10,966 nt of DNA from an uncultured Peptococcaceae bacterium (GCA_900556545.1 USPE01000043.1:1-10966), one strand, 5' to 3'; numbered from the stretch's first letter, positions 1 to 6,508 are shown. Made by a program: numbers and translations. Notes: generated by a model from the sequence alone, not told the origin.

Positions 1-726
1 GGCTTGTCCAGAGCCCACATTATAAACTTCTCCTGCTGTGCCATGCTGCATCAACAATATATATGCCGCCACCACATCAGCCACATCGGTAAAATCTCGC
101 CAGGAGTGCAGATTTCCCACATGCAGCACCGGTTCTGTCTTTCTCTGTTCAATGTCAGCAATCCGGCTGGCAAAGTCTGCTACTACAAAACCTGTATTCT
201 GCCCGGGGCCAATATGGTTAAACGGCCGCACTAAAATAATGTTCATCTGGTAGGCATGGGCATAAAGCTGTGCCAGTTTTTCCTGTGTCATTTTGCTGAT
301 ACCATAAGGGCTCACCGGCTGCAATGGATGGCCTTCATTTACCGGGCAATCTTCCTGCTGTACCGGACCATATTCATCGCTGGAGCCAATGATCAACACT
401 TTGCAGTCCGGTTTATATTGGCGCACAGCTTCCAACAAATGTAAAGTACCGTTCACATTAATTTCCATAGTTTTAGTCGGCTGCTGCCAGGATAAAGCTA
501 CCGAGCTTTGCCCTGCCAGATGATAAATTTCATCGGGCTGCCATTGCTGAATCAACTGCTGTATCTGCTCCGGCTGTAATAAATCTACCGGATAATAGTA
601 AAGCGGCATAGCCTGCATAGCACCCGGCAGATAAGTACCCGCCACCTGATAGCCCTGCTGTTTTAATGCAGTTTGCAGATAACCGCCTACAAACCCGTTA
701 ATGCCTGTAATTAAGGCTTTCTTCAT
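1..726 (-). CDS. rmd: GDP-6-deoxy-D-mannose reductase-like SDR, 3' end missing
   Basis: Short-chain (extended SDR) nucleotide-sugar reductase. The likely reaction is NAD(P)H reduction of the C4 ketone of GDP-4-keto-6-deoxy-D-mannose to GDP-D-rhamnose in the cytoplasm. The frame is open from the ATG to the window edge, giving 242 codons of an expected 300-320, so the C-terminus lies outside. Visible motifs are the Rossmann glycine loop GINGFVGGYL (residues 8-17), SSDEYG (115-120), the catalytic YGISK with Y141 and K145, RPFNHIGPGQ (167-176) and WRDFTDV (209-215). RPFNHIGPGQ and the N-terminus fit RMD-type enzymes better than GDP-fucose synthase (Fcl/WcaG). The start is set by AGGAGG nine bases upstream. 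It lies 16 bases after gmd, whose product is the expected substrate. A reductase giving another 6-deoxyhexose (for example 6-deoxytalose) cannot be excluded. Confidence 0.85.
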   Translation of the reverse strand, partial: MKKALITGINGFVGGYLQTALKQQGYQVAGTYLPGAMQAMPLYYYPVDLLQPEQIQQLIQQWQPDEIYHLAGQSSVALSWQQPTKTMEINVNGTLHLLEAVRQYKPDCKVLIIGSSDEYGPVQQEDCPVNEGHPLQPVSPYGISKMTQEKLAQLYAHAYQMNIILVRPFNHIGPGQNTGFVVADFASRIADIEQRKTEPVLHVGNLHSWRDFTDVADVVAAYILLMQHGTAGEVYNVGSGQA

Positions 727-742
727 CGCGCAGAACCTCCTC

Positions 743-1798
743 TTACAGACTCTGCATTTTTATTTCTTTTTTTACCAGAGCCAAATCTGTTTTCACCATA
801 CGTTCTACTAATTCATGGAAGGATACCTGACGCACCCAGCCCAGTTCTTTTTCTGCTTTTGCAGGGTTGCCCAATAACAAGTCTACTTCTGCAGGACGAT
901 AGAATACCGGATTGATTGCCACAATCACGTTCCCCGTTGCTTTGTCTTTTCCCACTTCATCTACACCGGCACCCTGCCATTCTACTTCCATGCCTACCGC
1001 TTTAAATGCCAGTTCCACAAATTCACGAACAGAATGGGTTTCATGGGATGCAATCACATAGTCTTCCGGTGTTTCCTGCTGCAACATCTGCCACATAGCC
1101 CACACATAGTCGGCAGCGTGGCCCCAGTCCCGTTTGGCATCCATATTGCCCAGTTCTAAGCGTTCCTGCACACCCAGTTTAATGCGAGCTACTGCGTCAG
1201 TAATTTTGCGTGTTACAAATTCGTGGCCACGGCGTTCCGATTCATGATTGAATAAAATACCGGAGCAGGCAAACATATCATAGCCTTCCCGATAGTTTCT
1301 GGTAATCCAGTAAGCATACAGTTTTGCCACACCGTAAGGGCTGCGTGGGTGGAAACTGTTGGCTTCTGTATAACCGTCAAAGTTTTCACCTTGTTCATCC
1401 ATACAGCCGCCAAACATTTCGGATGTACTTGCCTGATAGAACTTCGCATCCGGTTTCACTGTTTTAATTGCTTCCAGAATATTAGCCGCAGCTACACCGG
1501 TAATGTTGGCACTGGCAATGGGTTCTATAAAAGACTGGGCTACAAAGGATTGGGCTGCCAGATTATATACTTCATCGGGCTGAGAAACCTGAATGGCGTG
1601 TACCATAGCAGCCATATCAGTAATATCGCCAAAAATAAAATGAATTTTATCCTTGATGGTCAATCCTTCCAAATTACCAAAATCCAATTTGGATTTGCGC
1701 CGTATCAAACCATATACTTCATATCCTTTTTCCAGTAACAGTTCTGCTAAATAAGATCCGTCCTGTCCGGTAATGCCGGTAATTAATGCTCGTTTCAT
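743..1798 (-). CDS. gmd: GDP-mannose 4,6-dehydratase
   Basis: Converts GDP-D-mannose to GDP-4-keto-6-deoxy-D-mannose using tightly bound NADP; cytoplasmic, the branch point toward GDP-rhamnose or GDP-fucose. It has 351 residues, the usual family length. Motifs seen are the nucleotide-binding GITGQDGSYL (8-17), TSEMFG (125-130) supplying the catalytic Thr/Glu, SPYGVAK with Y155 and K159, LFNHESERRG (182-191), and the substrate-binding C-terminal stretch EVDLLLGNPAKAEKELGW. The ATG is preceded by AAGGAG at nine bases. It sits between manC (46 bases upstream), which makes its substrate, and an rmd-like reductase 16 bases downstream, so it is almost certainly co-transcribed with both. Family assignment is firm. 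Confidence 0.97.
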   Translation of the reverse strand: MKRALITGITGQDGSYLAELLLEKGYEVYGLIRRKSKLDFGNLEGLTIKDKIHFIFGDITDMAAMVHAIQVSQPDEVYNLAAQSFVAQSFIEPIASANITGVAAANILEAIKTVKPDAKFYQASTSEMFGGCMDEQGENFDGYTEANSFHPRSPYGVAKLYAYWITRNYREGYDMFACSGILFNHESERRGHEFVTRKITDAVARIKLGVQERLELGNMDAKRDWGHAADYVWAMWQMLQQETPEDYVIASHETHSVREFVELAFKAVGMEVEWQGAGVDEVGKDKATGNVIVAINPVFYRPAEVDLLLGNPAKAEKELGWVRQVSFHELVERMVKTDLALVKKEIKMQSL

Positions 1799-1844
1799 TT
1801 TGATAAACTCCTTTATCCTTGTATTACTTTATATTGATGATTGT

Positions 1845-2924
1845 TTACAGATATTCTGTTCGGTTACAGATGCGCAGGTTCTCCAATACTTTTTTAATCT
1901 CTCCGGCATGCTCTTTGGCACATACCAGCAAAGCATCCGGTGTATCGACAATTACAGTATCTTCAATACCTACGGTGGCTATCAGCTTATCACTGCCTTC
2001 GATAATAGTGTTGTTGGTATGAACTGTCACTATGTTGCCTTTCAGCACATTACCAAATTCGTTGGTTTTATTGATGCGTTCCATAGCCAGCCAGCTGCCC
2101 ACATCGTCCCAGCCAAAGGTGCCGGGAATCACATAAATCTGTTCTGCTTTTTCCATAACACCGTAGTCAATGGATTCGGAAATAAAGTTTTCAAATTCCT
2201 GCTGTAATACGGTCTGTTCTTCTTCACTGCCAATTGCAGACTGAATGTTCCGCAAGCCGTTGTAAACGTCGGGCATAAATTTCTGAAAGTTATCTAAAAT
2301 AGAAGATACTTTCCAGATAAACATACCACTGTTCCATAAATATTGCTCACTGACCAGATATTCTTTGGCCACTTGCAAACTTGGTTTTTCCACAAAACCG
2401 TCTACTGCATAGGCTCGTTTTGCAGCGGTATCTTTCACTGCCGGATTAAATTTGATATAGCCATAACCGGTTTCCGGATAGTCCGGTGTGATACCCAGTG
2501 TCACCAGGTTGTCTCCCTGCTCTGCTACAGCGCAAGCATCCTGCAATGTAGAAATAAACATACTGTTATATTTCACCAGATGATCGCTTGGCAGCACCAG
2601 CATAATGGCATCCTGTTCTTTTTTGGCAATATGCACAGCGCCCAAGCCAATGCAAGGAGCTGTGTTGCGGCTTACCGGTTCGCAGATAATGTTTTGCTCC
2701 GGAATGTCCGGCAGCTGTTGCTGCACCAGTGGTTTATAGTCCTGATTGGTAGAAATATAGATATCTTCCATCGCTACTAATGGCAAAATACGCTCTACAG
2801 TAAGCTGAATCATTGTTTTGCCATCACCGGTCAGCGATAAAAATTGTTTTGGCATATGCTTACGGCTTTTGGGCCAGAACCGTTCGCCCCGTCCGCCTGC
2901 CATAATCAAAGCGGTCACTTTCAT
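1845..2924 (-). CDS. manC: Mannose-1-phosphate guanylyltransferase (GDP-mannose pyrophosphorylase)
   Basis: Makes GDP-mannose from mannose-1-phosphate and GTP. It is a single-domain enzyme of about 359 residues, without the C-terminal isomerase domain of bifunctional ManC/AlgA proteins; isomerase activity comes from the separate manA upstream. Visible motifs are the nucleotidyltransferase signature MAGGRGERFWPKSR and PKQF near the N-terminus, EPVSRNTAP, LPSDH, GYGYIKF, FVEKP, WNSGMFIW, and DYGVMEKA followed by GTFGWDDVGSW. The frame is open for eight more codons upstream, but the ATG at 2922-2924 is chosen because GGAGGA lies six bases before it and the protein then begins MKVTALIMAGG, as the family does. 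Lies 79 bases after manA and 46 before gmd in one operon. Confidence 0.96.
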   Translation of the reverse strand: MKVTALIMAGGRGERFWPKSRKHMPKQFLSLTGDGKTMIQLTVERILPLVAMEDIYISTNQDYKPLVQQQLPDIPEQNIICEPVSRNTAPCIGLGAVHIAKKEQDAIMLVLPSDHLVKYNSMFISTLQDACAVAEQGDNLVTLGITPDYPETGYGYIKFNPAVKDTAAKRAYAVDGFVEKPSLQVAKEYLVSEQYLWNSGMFIWKVSSILDNFQKFMPDVYNGLRNIQSAIGSEEEQTVLQQEFENFISESIDYGVMEKAEQIYVIPGTFGWDDVGSWLAMERINKTNEFGNVLKGNIVTVHTNNTIIEGSDKLIATVGIEDTVIVDTPDALLVCAKEHAGEIKKVLENLRICNRTEYL

Positions 2925-3003
2925 GTTATGTCCTCCATTTATATACACTTCATTATTGATTGCTGTATGTTACAAAGCCATCTGAAACAACGATTGCCAT
3001 CTC

Positions 3004-3969
3004 TTATATGGTTGATAGCAACACTACCAACTGGTTATTGCTTTTTATTTGATCCGTCCCCGCCCCTGCCGGTATAAAATAACTGTCGCCTGCTTGCAGC
3101 GGATACTCGATACCTGCATACTCTAATCGCCCTTGTCCTTGTATCATTAATAAGGAATGAAAAGAAGCAGCATCGCTGTACAAAGTAATGCTTTCCCTGC
3201 AATGAATCCGCGCCACTTGAAAATAGGGACAAGTAAAAATACGGGCAAAATCATATTGTTCGGTATGCATCAGATTATTTTCACCGGCCTGATCCGGTAT
3301 CATTGGCTGATAGTCAATTACCTGAGAAGCCCGTTCCACATGCAGCGGTCTTTGTTTGCCCTGGGAATCCGTGCGGCAGTAATCAAATACACGAAAAGTT
3401 GTATTAGAATTTTGTTGAATTTCAGCAATGATAATCCCTTTGCCCAGCGCATGGATCGTACCCGGATGAATAAAGAAAATGTCCCCCTGATGTACCGGCA
3501 CCCGATTCAATATTTTGCAAATAGAACCATCCTTTGCTCTTCGTTTTAACCGTTCTTGAGATACTTCCTGATTTAATCCATAGTAGATGTAAGATTGTGG
3601 TTCACATTGCACCACATACCACATCTCCGCCTTCCCTTCTTCACCGCAGTCTGCTTTGGCTGTGTCATCAGACGGATGCACTTGTATAGATAAATCTTTC
3701 GCAGCATCAATAAACTTAATTAATATTGGGAATTTACTATCTGCTGTAAATCTATCTGCTACAAAATGGGGATATGTTTGCAGCACATCGGACAGCAGTT
3801 GTCCTGCAAACGCCCCATTGACAATACTGGATTGCCCGTCAGGATGGCAGGATAGTTCCCAGCTTTCAGCAGTTACAGCTAGATGATTGGTTTTGTGATA
3901 AAGCTGTTTTAACCGATTCCCGCCCCAAAGATAATCTTTATAGGCAGGCTGCAACTTCATTGGATACAT
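3004..3969 (-). CDS. manA: Mannose-6-phosphate isomerase, class I
   Basis: Zinc-dependent aldose-ketose isomerase interconverting fructose-6-phosphate and mannose-6-phosphate; the entry step to GDP-mannose. It has 321 residues, normal for Firmicute class I enzymes. It shows the cupin fold motifs: LWGGNRL (14-20), QVHPSD with H98, EMWYV with E115, GDIFFIHPGTIHALG with H168 and H173, and the FRVFDY block with R193. H98, E115 and H173 are probable zinc ligands by family comparison. The frame extends 20 codons upstream (to 4029), but the extension is a hydrophobic-looking stretch unlike the family, and AGGAGG lies five bases before the ATG at 3967-3969, so that start is used. First gene of the manA-manC-gmd-rmd cluster. 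Confidence 0.95.
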   Translation of the reverse strand: MYPMKLQPAYKDYLWGGNRLKQLYHKTNHLAVTAESWELSCHPDGQSSIVNGAFAGQLLSDVLQTYPHFVADRFTADSKFPILIKFIDAAKDLSIQVHPSDDTAKADCGEEGKAEMWYVVQCEPQSYIYYGLNQEVSQERLKRRAKDGSICKILNRVPVHQGDIFFIHPGTIHALGKGIIIAEIQQNSNTTFRVFDYCRTDSQGKQRPLHVERASQVIDYQPMIPDQAGENNLMHTEQYDFARIFTCPYFQVARIHCRESITLYSDAASFHSLLMIQGQGRLEYAGIEYPLQAGDSYFIPAGAGTDQIKSNNQLVVLLSTI

Positions 3970-4000
3970 TGGTTCCTCCTCATGTAAGAGAAATAACAAA

Positions 4001-4029
4001 TATCCAAATATTTTCATAAACTTGGTCAA
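4001..4029 (-). promoter_or_regulatory. Possible manA promoter
   Basis: On the minus strand TTGACC (4024-4029) is a 5/6 match to the sigma-A -35 box. Seventeen bases later comes TGGATA (4001-4006), a poor -10; GATATT two bases further on is a better -10 but at a long spacing. A start near 3994 would leave a leader of about 25 bases before the manA ATG, enough for its AGGAGG site. It lies downstream of the terminator at 4053-4104, which is where an operon promoter insulated from that terminator should be. The weak -10 keeps confidence low. Confidence 0.35.
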
Positions 4030-4052
4030 CCTGTTTAAAATCTATACATTTT

Positions 4053-4104
4053 AAAACAAAACAAAAAAGCGGCTATATTGGAGTTTCTATCCAATACAAC
4101 CGCT
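4053..4104 (-). terminator. Intrinsic terminator upstream of manA
   Basis: A 14-bp stem pairs 4068-4081 with 4091-4104 around a nine-base loop. Two positions that mismatch on the plus strand become G-U pairs in minus-strand RNA, and on the minus strand the stem is followed directly by six T and further T-rich sequence. Strand and function are therefore clear. It stops a minus-strand transcript from above 4104 before manA. DegV already has its own terminator 1.5 kb upstream, so this one must serve a transcript starting inside the gap, or act as an attenuator for manA. Confidence 0.85.
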
Positions 4105-4158
4105 ATATCTAGCAAATATTCAATTATCCAGAAATCTATAATTTTCTTTACACTTAAC
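4053..4158 (-). ncRNA. Candidate small RNA or terminated leader before manA
   Basis: A promoter-like site (4165-4193) and a strong minus-strand terminator (4053-4104) would delimit an RNA of roughly 105 bases. It contains no convincing open reading frame with a ribosome binding site. Most of its 3' half is the terminator stem. It could be a free small RNA, or the leader of the manA operon stopped by an attenuator, with read-through feeding manA. No known riboswitch or T-box consensus is recognised. This call is inferred from the two flanking signals only. Confidence 0.25.
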
Positions 4159-4164
4159 GGATTT

Positions 4165-4193
4165 ATCTTATCACAATTTTCTACAAATGAAAA
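4165..4193 (-). promoter_or_regulatory. Candidate promoter of the transcript ending at 4053
   Basis: On the minus strand TTTTCA (4188-4193, 4/6) and TAAGAT (4165-4170, 4/6) are 17 bases apart, and the -10 is preceded by TG one base away, giving an extended -10 (TGATAAGAT). The predicted start is near 4158. The surroundings are AT-rich, so chance matches are likely. The strong terminator about 55 bases downstream of the predicted start raises its plausibility. Confidence 0.35.
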
Positions 4194-4536
4194 CAGTATT
4201 TTTCTTCCGGCTCTGCATTCTGTCCTTTTTTCGCTATAGAAACGATAAAGCCAAATCAATAATATATTCAATCATACGTATATTTAATCATATTTTGCAT
4301 TATTTTTTGCTTGTTGTCATCCCTGCTAATTTCACTTTTTGCTCCTGCTTTTAATCAAACTAAATCAAGTGTGTGCGGCTAAATTGCTGAGAAGCTGTAT
4401 TTTTGTTTTTAAGCTATGGTTTTCTCTCAGTTGGAATACTGATACCAGAGAGTGGTATTTCGGCTCTTAAAACAAATTGTGCCGTTTCTCAGACGGATAA
4501 CACTGCCGGCAGTATACACGCAAATCGACAAATTTC

Positions 4537-4566
4537 TTTACAAAACAGATAAATCCCCTTTATAAA
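4537..4566 (+). promoter_or_regulatory. Candidate plus-strand promoter
   Basis: TTTACA (4537-4542, 5/6 to TTGACA) is followed after 18 bases by TATAAA (4561-4566, 5/6 to TATAAT). The predicted start is near 4573. The perfect palindrome at 4502-4513 ends 23 bases before the -35 and could be an operator, though nothing shows this. No plus-strand gene follows; the only downstream plus-strand signal is the terminator at 4727-4752. Confidence 0.4.
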
Positions 4567-4572
4567 AAGCAT

Positions 4573-4752
4573 CTGTAACGCTGTCTGCAACCGGCTTTAT
4601 CGGCATTCATTCGCAAGCTTACTCTGCTTTTTCTTTTGCGCTGAGCTGCTTTTTTTGTACCGCAGTTTCACTTTTTGCACTTTCAGCCAATGGGTCTGAC
4701 AACTTAAATTTTTATTTATTTTTTTTAACGGCACTGCCGTTTTTCTTGTTTT
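4573..4752 (+). ncRNA. Candidate plus-strand small RNA
   Basis: A 5/6 + 5/6 promoter-like pair and a plus-strand hairpin-plus-T-run terminator bracket about 180 bases with no good reading frame. This would be the only plus-strand transcript in a window whose genes are all on the minus strand. The middle is pyrimidine-rich, with several T runs, and ends in a U-rich stretch just before the terminator stem. No known RNA family is recognised. The call depends on the flanking signals alone. Confidence 0.22.
4727..4752 (+). terminator. Plus-strand intrinsic terminator
   Basis: AACGGC (4727-4732) and GCCGTT (4736-4741) form a perfect six-base stem with a three-base loop, followed by a T-rich tract with few other bases (4740-4752). 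On the minus strand the stem is followed by A residues, so it would act only on plus-strand RNA. The stem is short but GC-containing and the T tract is good. No coding transcript arrives here on this strand. Confidence 0.5.
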
Positions 4753-4860
4753 CCATGTTTTTTATGTTTAAAGGTGTTTTATCTGTTTTTTGTTTTACGG
4801 TTGTATTGTTTTTCAGTGTTTGTATGTTTTAATGTTTTAGCATGTTTTATATTTTTACAG
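4741..4860. repeat. T/G-skewed low-complexity tract with repeated TGTTT words
   Basis: By hand count this 120-bp tract has about 74 T, 18 A, 20 G and 8 C on the plus strand, and the word TGTTT recurs about eleven times. It is therefore not simply AT-rich but strongly strand-asymmetric; the minus strand is an A-rich series of AAAACA-like words. It begins at the T run of the plus-strand terminator and ends at an alternating TA stretch (about 4862-4876). No reading frame, iteron of constant spacing or origin motif was found in it. Confidence 0.6.
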
Positions 4861-5073
4861 TAGTATATATATTAATATAAGCGTTTGTAGAATAAAAAAT
4901 AATGATTGCACTGTTCTGAAAAACTAAGACAGAAAAACCAAGACAAGCAATCTGCTTTTTCCTGTTTGTTTTTCTTAAAAGCTGCTTTCTATCTGCCTAT
5001 CTGCGAACCACAGCAATTCCTGCTCTGTCCGCTGTTTGACAGTATGCTTTCACCAGCCATCAGCCGATCCTGC

Positions 5074-5146
5074 GCTGCACAAAAAATAGGTGCGGCCTAC
5101 AGACTACACCCTTATCTCAATATGCCTCAATATCCCTCTGCAAGGC
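5074..5146. repeat. Degenerate hairpin repeat, copy 1
   Basis: Order on the plus strand: GCTGCACAA (5074-5082), an A run, TA, then a 22-base hairpin (5089-5110) with left arm GGTGCGGCCT, two-base loop and right arm AGACTACACC, then CTGCAA 28 bases further on (5138-5143). The arms pair at nine of ten positions in minus-strand RNA if G-U pairs are allowed, and six T follow after TA on that strand, so it could also work as a minus-strand terminator. Copy 2 has the same blocks in the same order. Confidence 0.6.
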
Positions 5147-5305
5147 CTTATATAGCGTTCTAACAACCGAAAACATTTACTCCATACCCTGTGCAGTTGA
5201 TTCTGCTCTTTGGCTTTCTACGGCAAAACAGCACCCTTTCCCGGCATGCCATTGTCCCTATATCCATCTCCTGTGCTATCACTCTCAATGATACTCTCAT
5301 TTCGG

Positions 5306-5385
5306 GCTGCACAACGGACAAAAAAGTAGGTGTATTCTCCAAGCTACACCTTTTTCCTGATATGTTGTAATCACTTCTGCAAAGG
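5306..5385. repeat. Degenerate hairpin repeat, copy 2
   Basis: Same layout as copy 1: GCTGCACAA (5306-5314), an A run (with eight extra bases before the hairpin), a 22-base hairpin at 5329-5350 with left arm GGTGTATTCT and right arm AAGCTACACC, then CTGCAA at 5377-5382. The hairpin-to-CTGCAA distance matches copy 1 within one base, and ATATG recurs between them. On the minus strand the hairpin is followed by TAC and a six-T run, so it is terminator-like there. The plus strand also has a T run (5351-5355). Confidence 0.6.
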
Positions 5386-5464
5386 GATTTTAGACTGACT
5401 ATAGCCATTATACAATTGACATTCGCCGCCTGTTGATATTTCCAACGAGCCAACTCCAAAATTA

Positions 5465-5497
5465 CCTGCCGTCTACAGACTGCACCTATTTTTATTG
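5465..5497. repeat. Degenerate hairpin repeat, copy 3 (probably inverted, decayed)
   Basis: The 22-base core at 5465-5486 has left arm CCTGCCGTCT and right arm AGACTGCACC and is followed on the plus strand by TATTTTTATT. Its CTACAGACT centre is identical to copy 1. The T run lies on the opposite side from copies 1 and 2, and on the minus strand AAAAATAGGTGC matches the A-run junction of copy 1, so this copy is probably inverted. The outer arm pairs are disrupted (CC opposite CC), and the flanking blocks of copies 1 and 2 are not recognisable. Confidence 0.45.
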
Positions 5498-5604
5498 CTG
5501 AAATCAAGACCATTTTCCTAAGGCAAATATTGAATAATTATTCACATCTCAGCTTCTCGCAATTTCTGATAAACAGCTTGCAAAAACTGTATACGATTCC
5601 TTAT

Positions 5605-5657
5605 AAAAACACAAAAAAACTGCCATGGATTCTCCAAAACGGATTTCCACGGCAGTT
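5605..5657 (-). terminator. degV terminator
   Basis: A 12-bp stem pairs 5618-5629 with 5646-5657; the single plus-strand mismatch becomes a G-U pair in minus-strand RNA. On the minus strand the stem ends in a seven-T run (5613-5619) followed by a further T-rich stretch. It starts 17 bases after the degV stop codon. A textbook Rho-independent terminator. Confidence 0.92.
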
Positions 5658-5674
5658 GATTCTGCAAAAATATA

Positions 5675-6508
5675 TTATAATTTGACGTACTGGATAGCAA
5701 TACATTGCGGGCCGCCCTGTGTTACAAATGCTGGTGACAAATCTAAAATTTCGACTTTCGCCTTACCAAAGGCTTCTTTCATGATATGAGCAATATCTAA
5801 CGCATCCTTGGCAGCTCTGGCATGGGCAATGGAAATCAAATATCCTTCGCCTACATGCTTTTTCTGCAAATGATGCATCACTTTTTTTGCAGCGCCTTTG
5901 ATGGTGCGGCTGATGCCGTAAGCATCCAAGCGGGTGCCGTCCGGTGTTTGTTCCATGATTGGTTTTACTTGCAGCGTAGCGCCAAATTTAGCTGCCAGCG
6001 GTGTCAATCTGCCGCCTCTGCGCAAAAAATCAAAGTCCTGAGCAATCAAAAAGGATTCACAGTGCTGTACACATTCATCCAATGCTGCTACAATTTCTTC
6101 CAGCGCAGCGCCCTGCTTTGCCAGCGCACGGGCCTTTTGCACCATATAACGATGCGGACCGCACAGCGTTTTGCTGTTATACACTACAATATCATCTTTG
6201 TTTTCTGCCATTTCTCTGGCACCGCAGGCAGTATGATATGTTCCGGACAATCCATCCGCCATGGTAATATTTAAAATTTTATCGCCCTGATGACGTTTAT
6301 ATGCCTCGATAAATTCCCCAATAGGCGGCTGTGAACTTCTGGGAATACCACCCTGTGCAATCTTTGCATAAAAACTATCCATATCCATCTGCAGGTCACG
6401 GTATTCTTCATCCATAATATTGATACACAATGGAATTACATCAATCCCTAATTCTTTCCCTTCCGCTTCCGTCATTAAAGTTGACGAGTCTGTTATAATT
6501 TGCACCAT
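5675..6508 (-). CDS. DegV family fatty-acid-binding protein
   Basis: Cytosolic DegV-fold protein of 277 residues; family members bind one fatty acid, and FakB-type members present it to the kinase FakA for phosphorylation and lipid synthesis. Visible landmarks are VQIITDSST at the N-terminus, PRSSQPPIGEF, ITMADGLSGTYHTA, DFLRRGGRLTPLAAKFG and the C-terminal SPAFVTQGGPQCIAIQY. In many relatives the last block reads HTGPG; here it is TQGGP without the histidine, suggesting a distinct subfamily. The frame is open 41 codons further up, but the ATG at 6506-6508 gives the family N-terminus and has GAGGG seven bases upstream. It is followed by its own terminator. The fatty-acid role is inferred from the family; no fakA is in view. 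Confidence 0.93.
   Translation of the reverse strand: MVQIITDSSTLMTEAEGKELGIDVIPLCINIMDEEYRDLQMDMDSFYAKIAQGGIPRSSQPPIGEFIEAYKRHQGDKILNITMADGLSGTYHTACGAREMAENKDDIVVYNSKTLCGPHRYMVQKARALAKQGAALEEIVAALDECVQHCESFLIAQDFDFLRRGGRLTPLAAKFGATLQVKPIMEQTPDGTRLDAYGISRTIKGAAKKVMHHLQKKHVGEGYLISIAHARAAKDALDIAHIMKEAFGKAKVEILDLSPAFVTQGGPQCIAIQYVKL

Larger units (their letters stand above)
4105..5604. other. 1.5-kb intergenic region without a credible protein gene
   Basis: The stretch between the manA-side terminator and the degV terminator. The open frames here (for example minus-strand 5160-5513 and plus-strand 4906-5163) have no family-like motifs, lack good ribosome binding sites, and run through the hairpin repeats, so they are treated as chance. 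Supported content is listed separately: promoter-like sites, a plus-strand terminator, a T-rich tract and three hairpin repeats. Further small structures are ATACCA/TGGTAT around five bases at 4442-4458 and the 12-bp perfect palindrome ACTGCCGGCAGT at 4502-4513. No tRNA, rRNA, transposase fragment or attachment site was recognised. Confidence 0.7.

Noticed and set aside
3970..4029. 20-codon N-terminal extension of manA (hydrophobic, signal-like)
   Set aside because: AGGAGG lies five bases before the downstream ATG, the extension is unlike class I isomerases, and a cytosolic sugar isomerase should not have a signal peptide.
4165..4176. DnaA box-like TTATCACAA
   Set aside because: A single imperfect match, without clustering or dnaA/dnaN nearby, does not indicate an origin.
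4035..4271. Minus-strand 78-codon open frame before manA
   Set aside because: Its 3' end encodes the strong terminator stem and T run and it spans the predicted promoter; no ribosome binding site is apparent.
4906..5163. Plus-strand 85-codon open frame in the gap
   Set aside because: No ribosome binding site or family resemblance, and its end is made of hairpin repeat copy 1 sequence.
5089..5486. The three repeats as a CRISPR array
   Set aside because: Spacings of 240 and 136 bases, strong divergence, probable mixed orientation and no cas genes in view.
5160..5513. Minus-strand 117-codon open frame in the gap
   Set aside because: It shows no recognisable motif, no good ribosome binding site and erratic composition, and it runs straight through hairpin repeat copies 2 and 3; best explained as chance.
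5194..5666. Exact 14-base repeat GCAGTTGATTCTGC at 5194 and 5653
   Set aside because: One copy overlaps the degV terminator arm, the flanks do not match, and a single 14-base match in 11 kb is within reach of chance.
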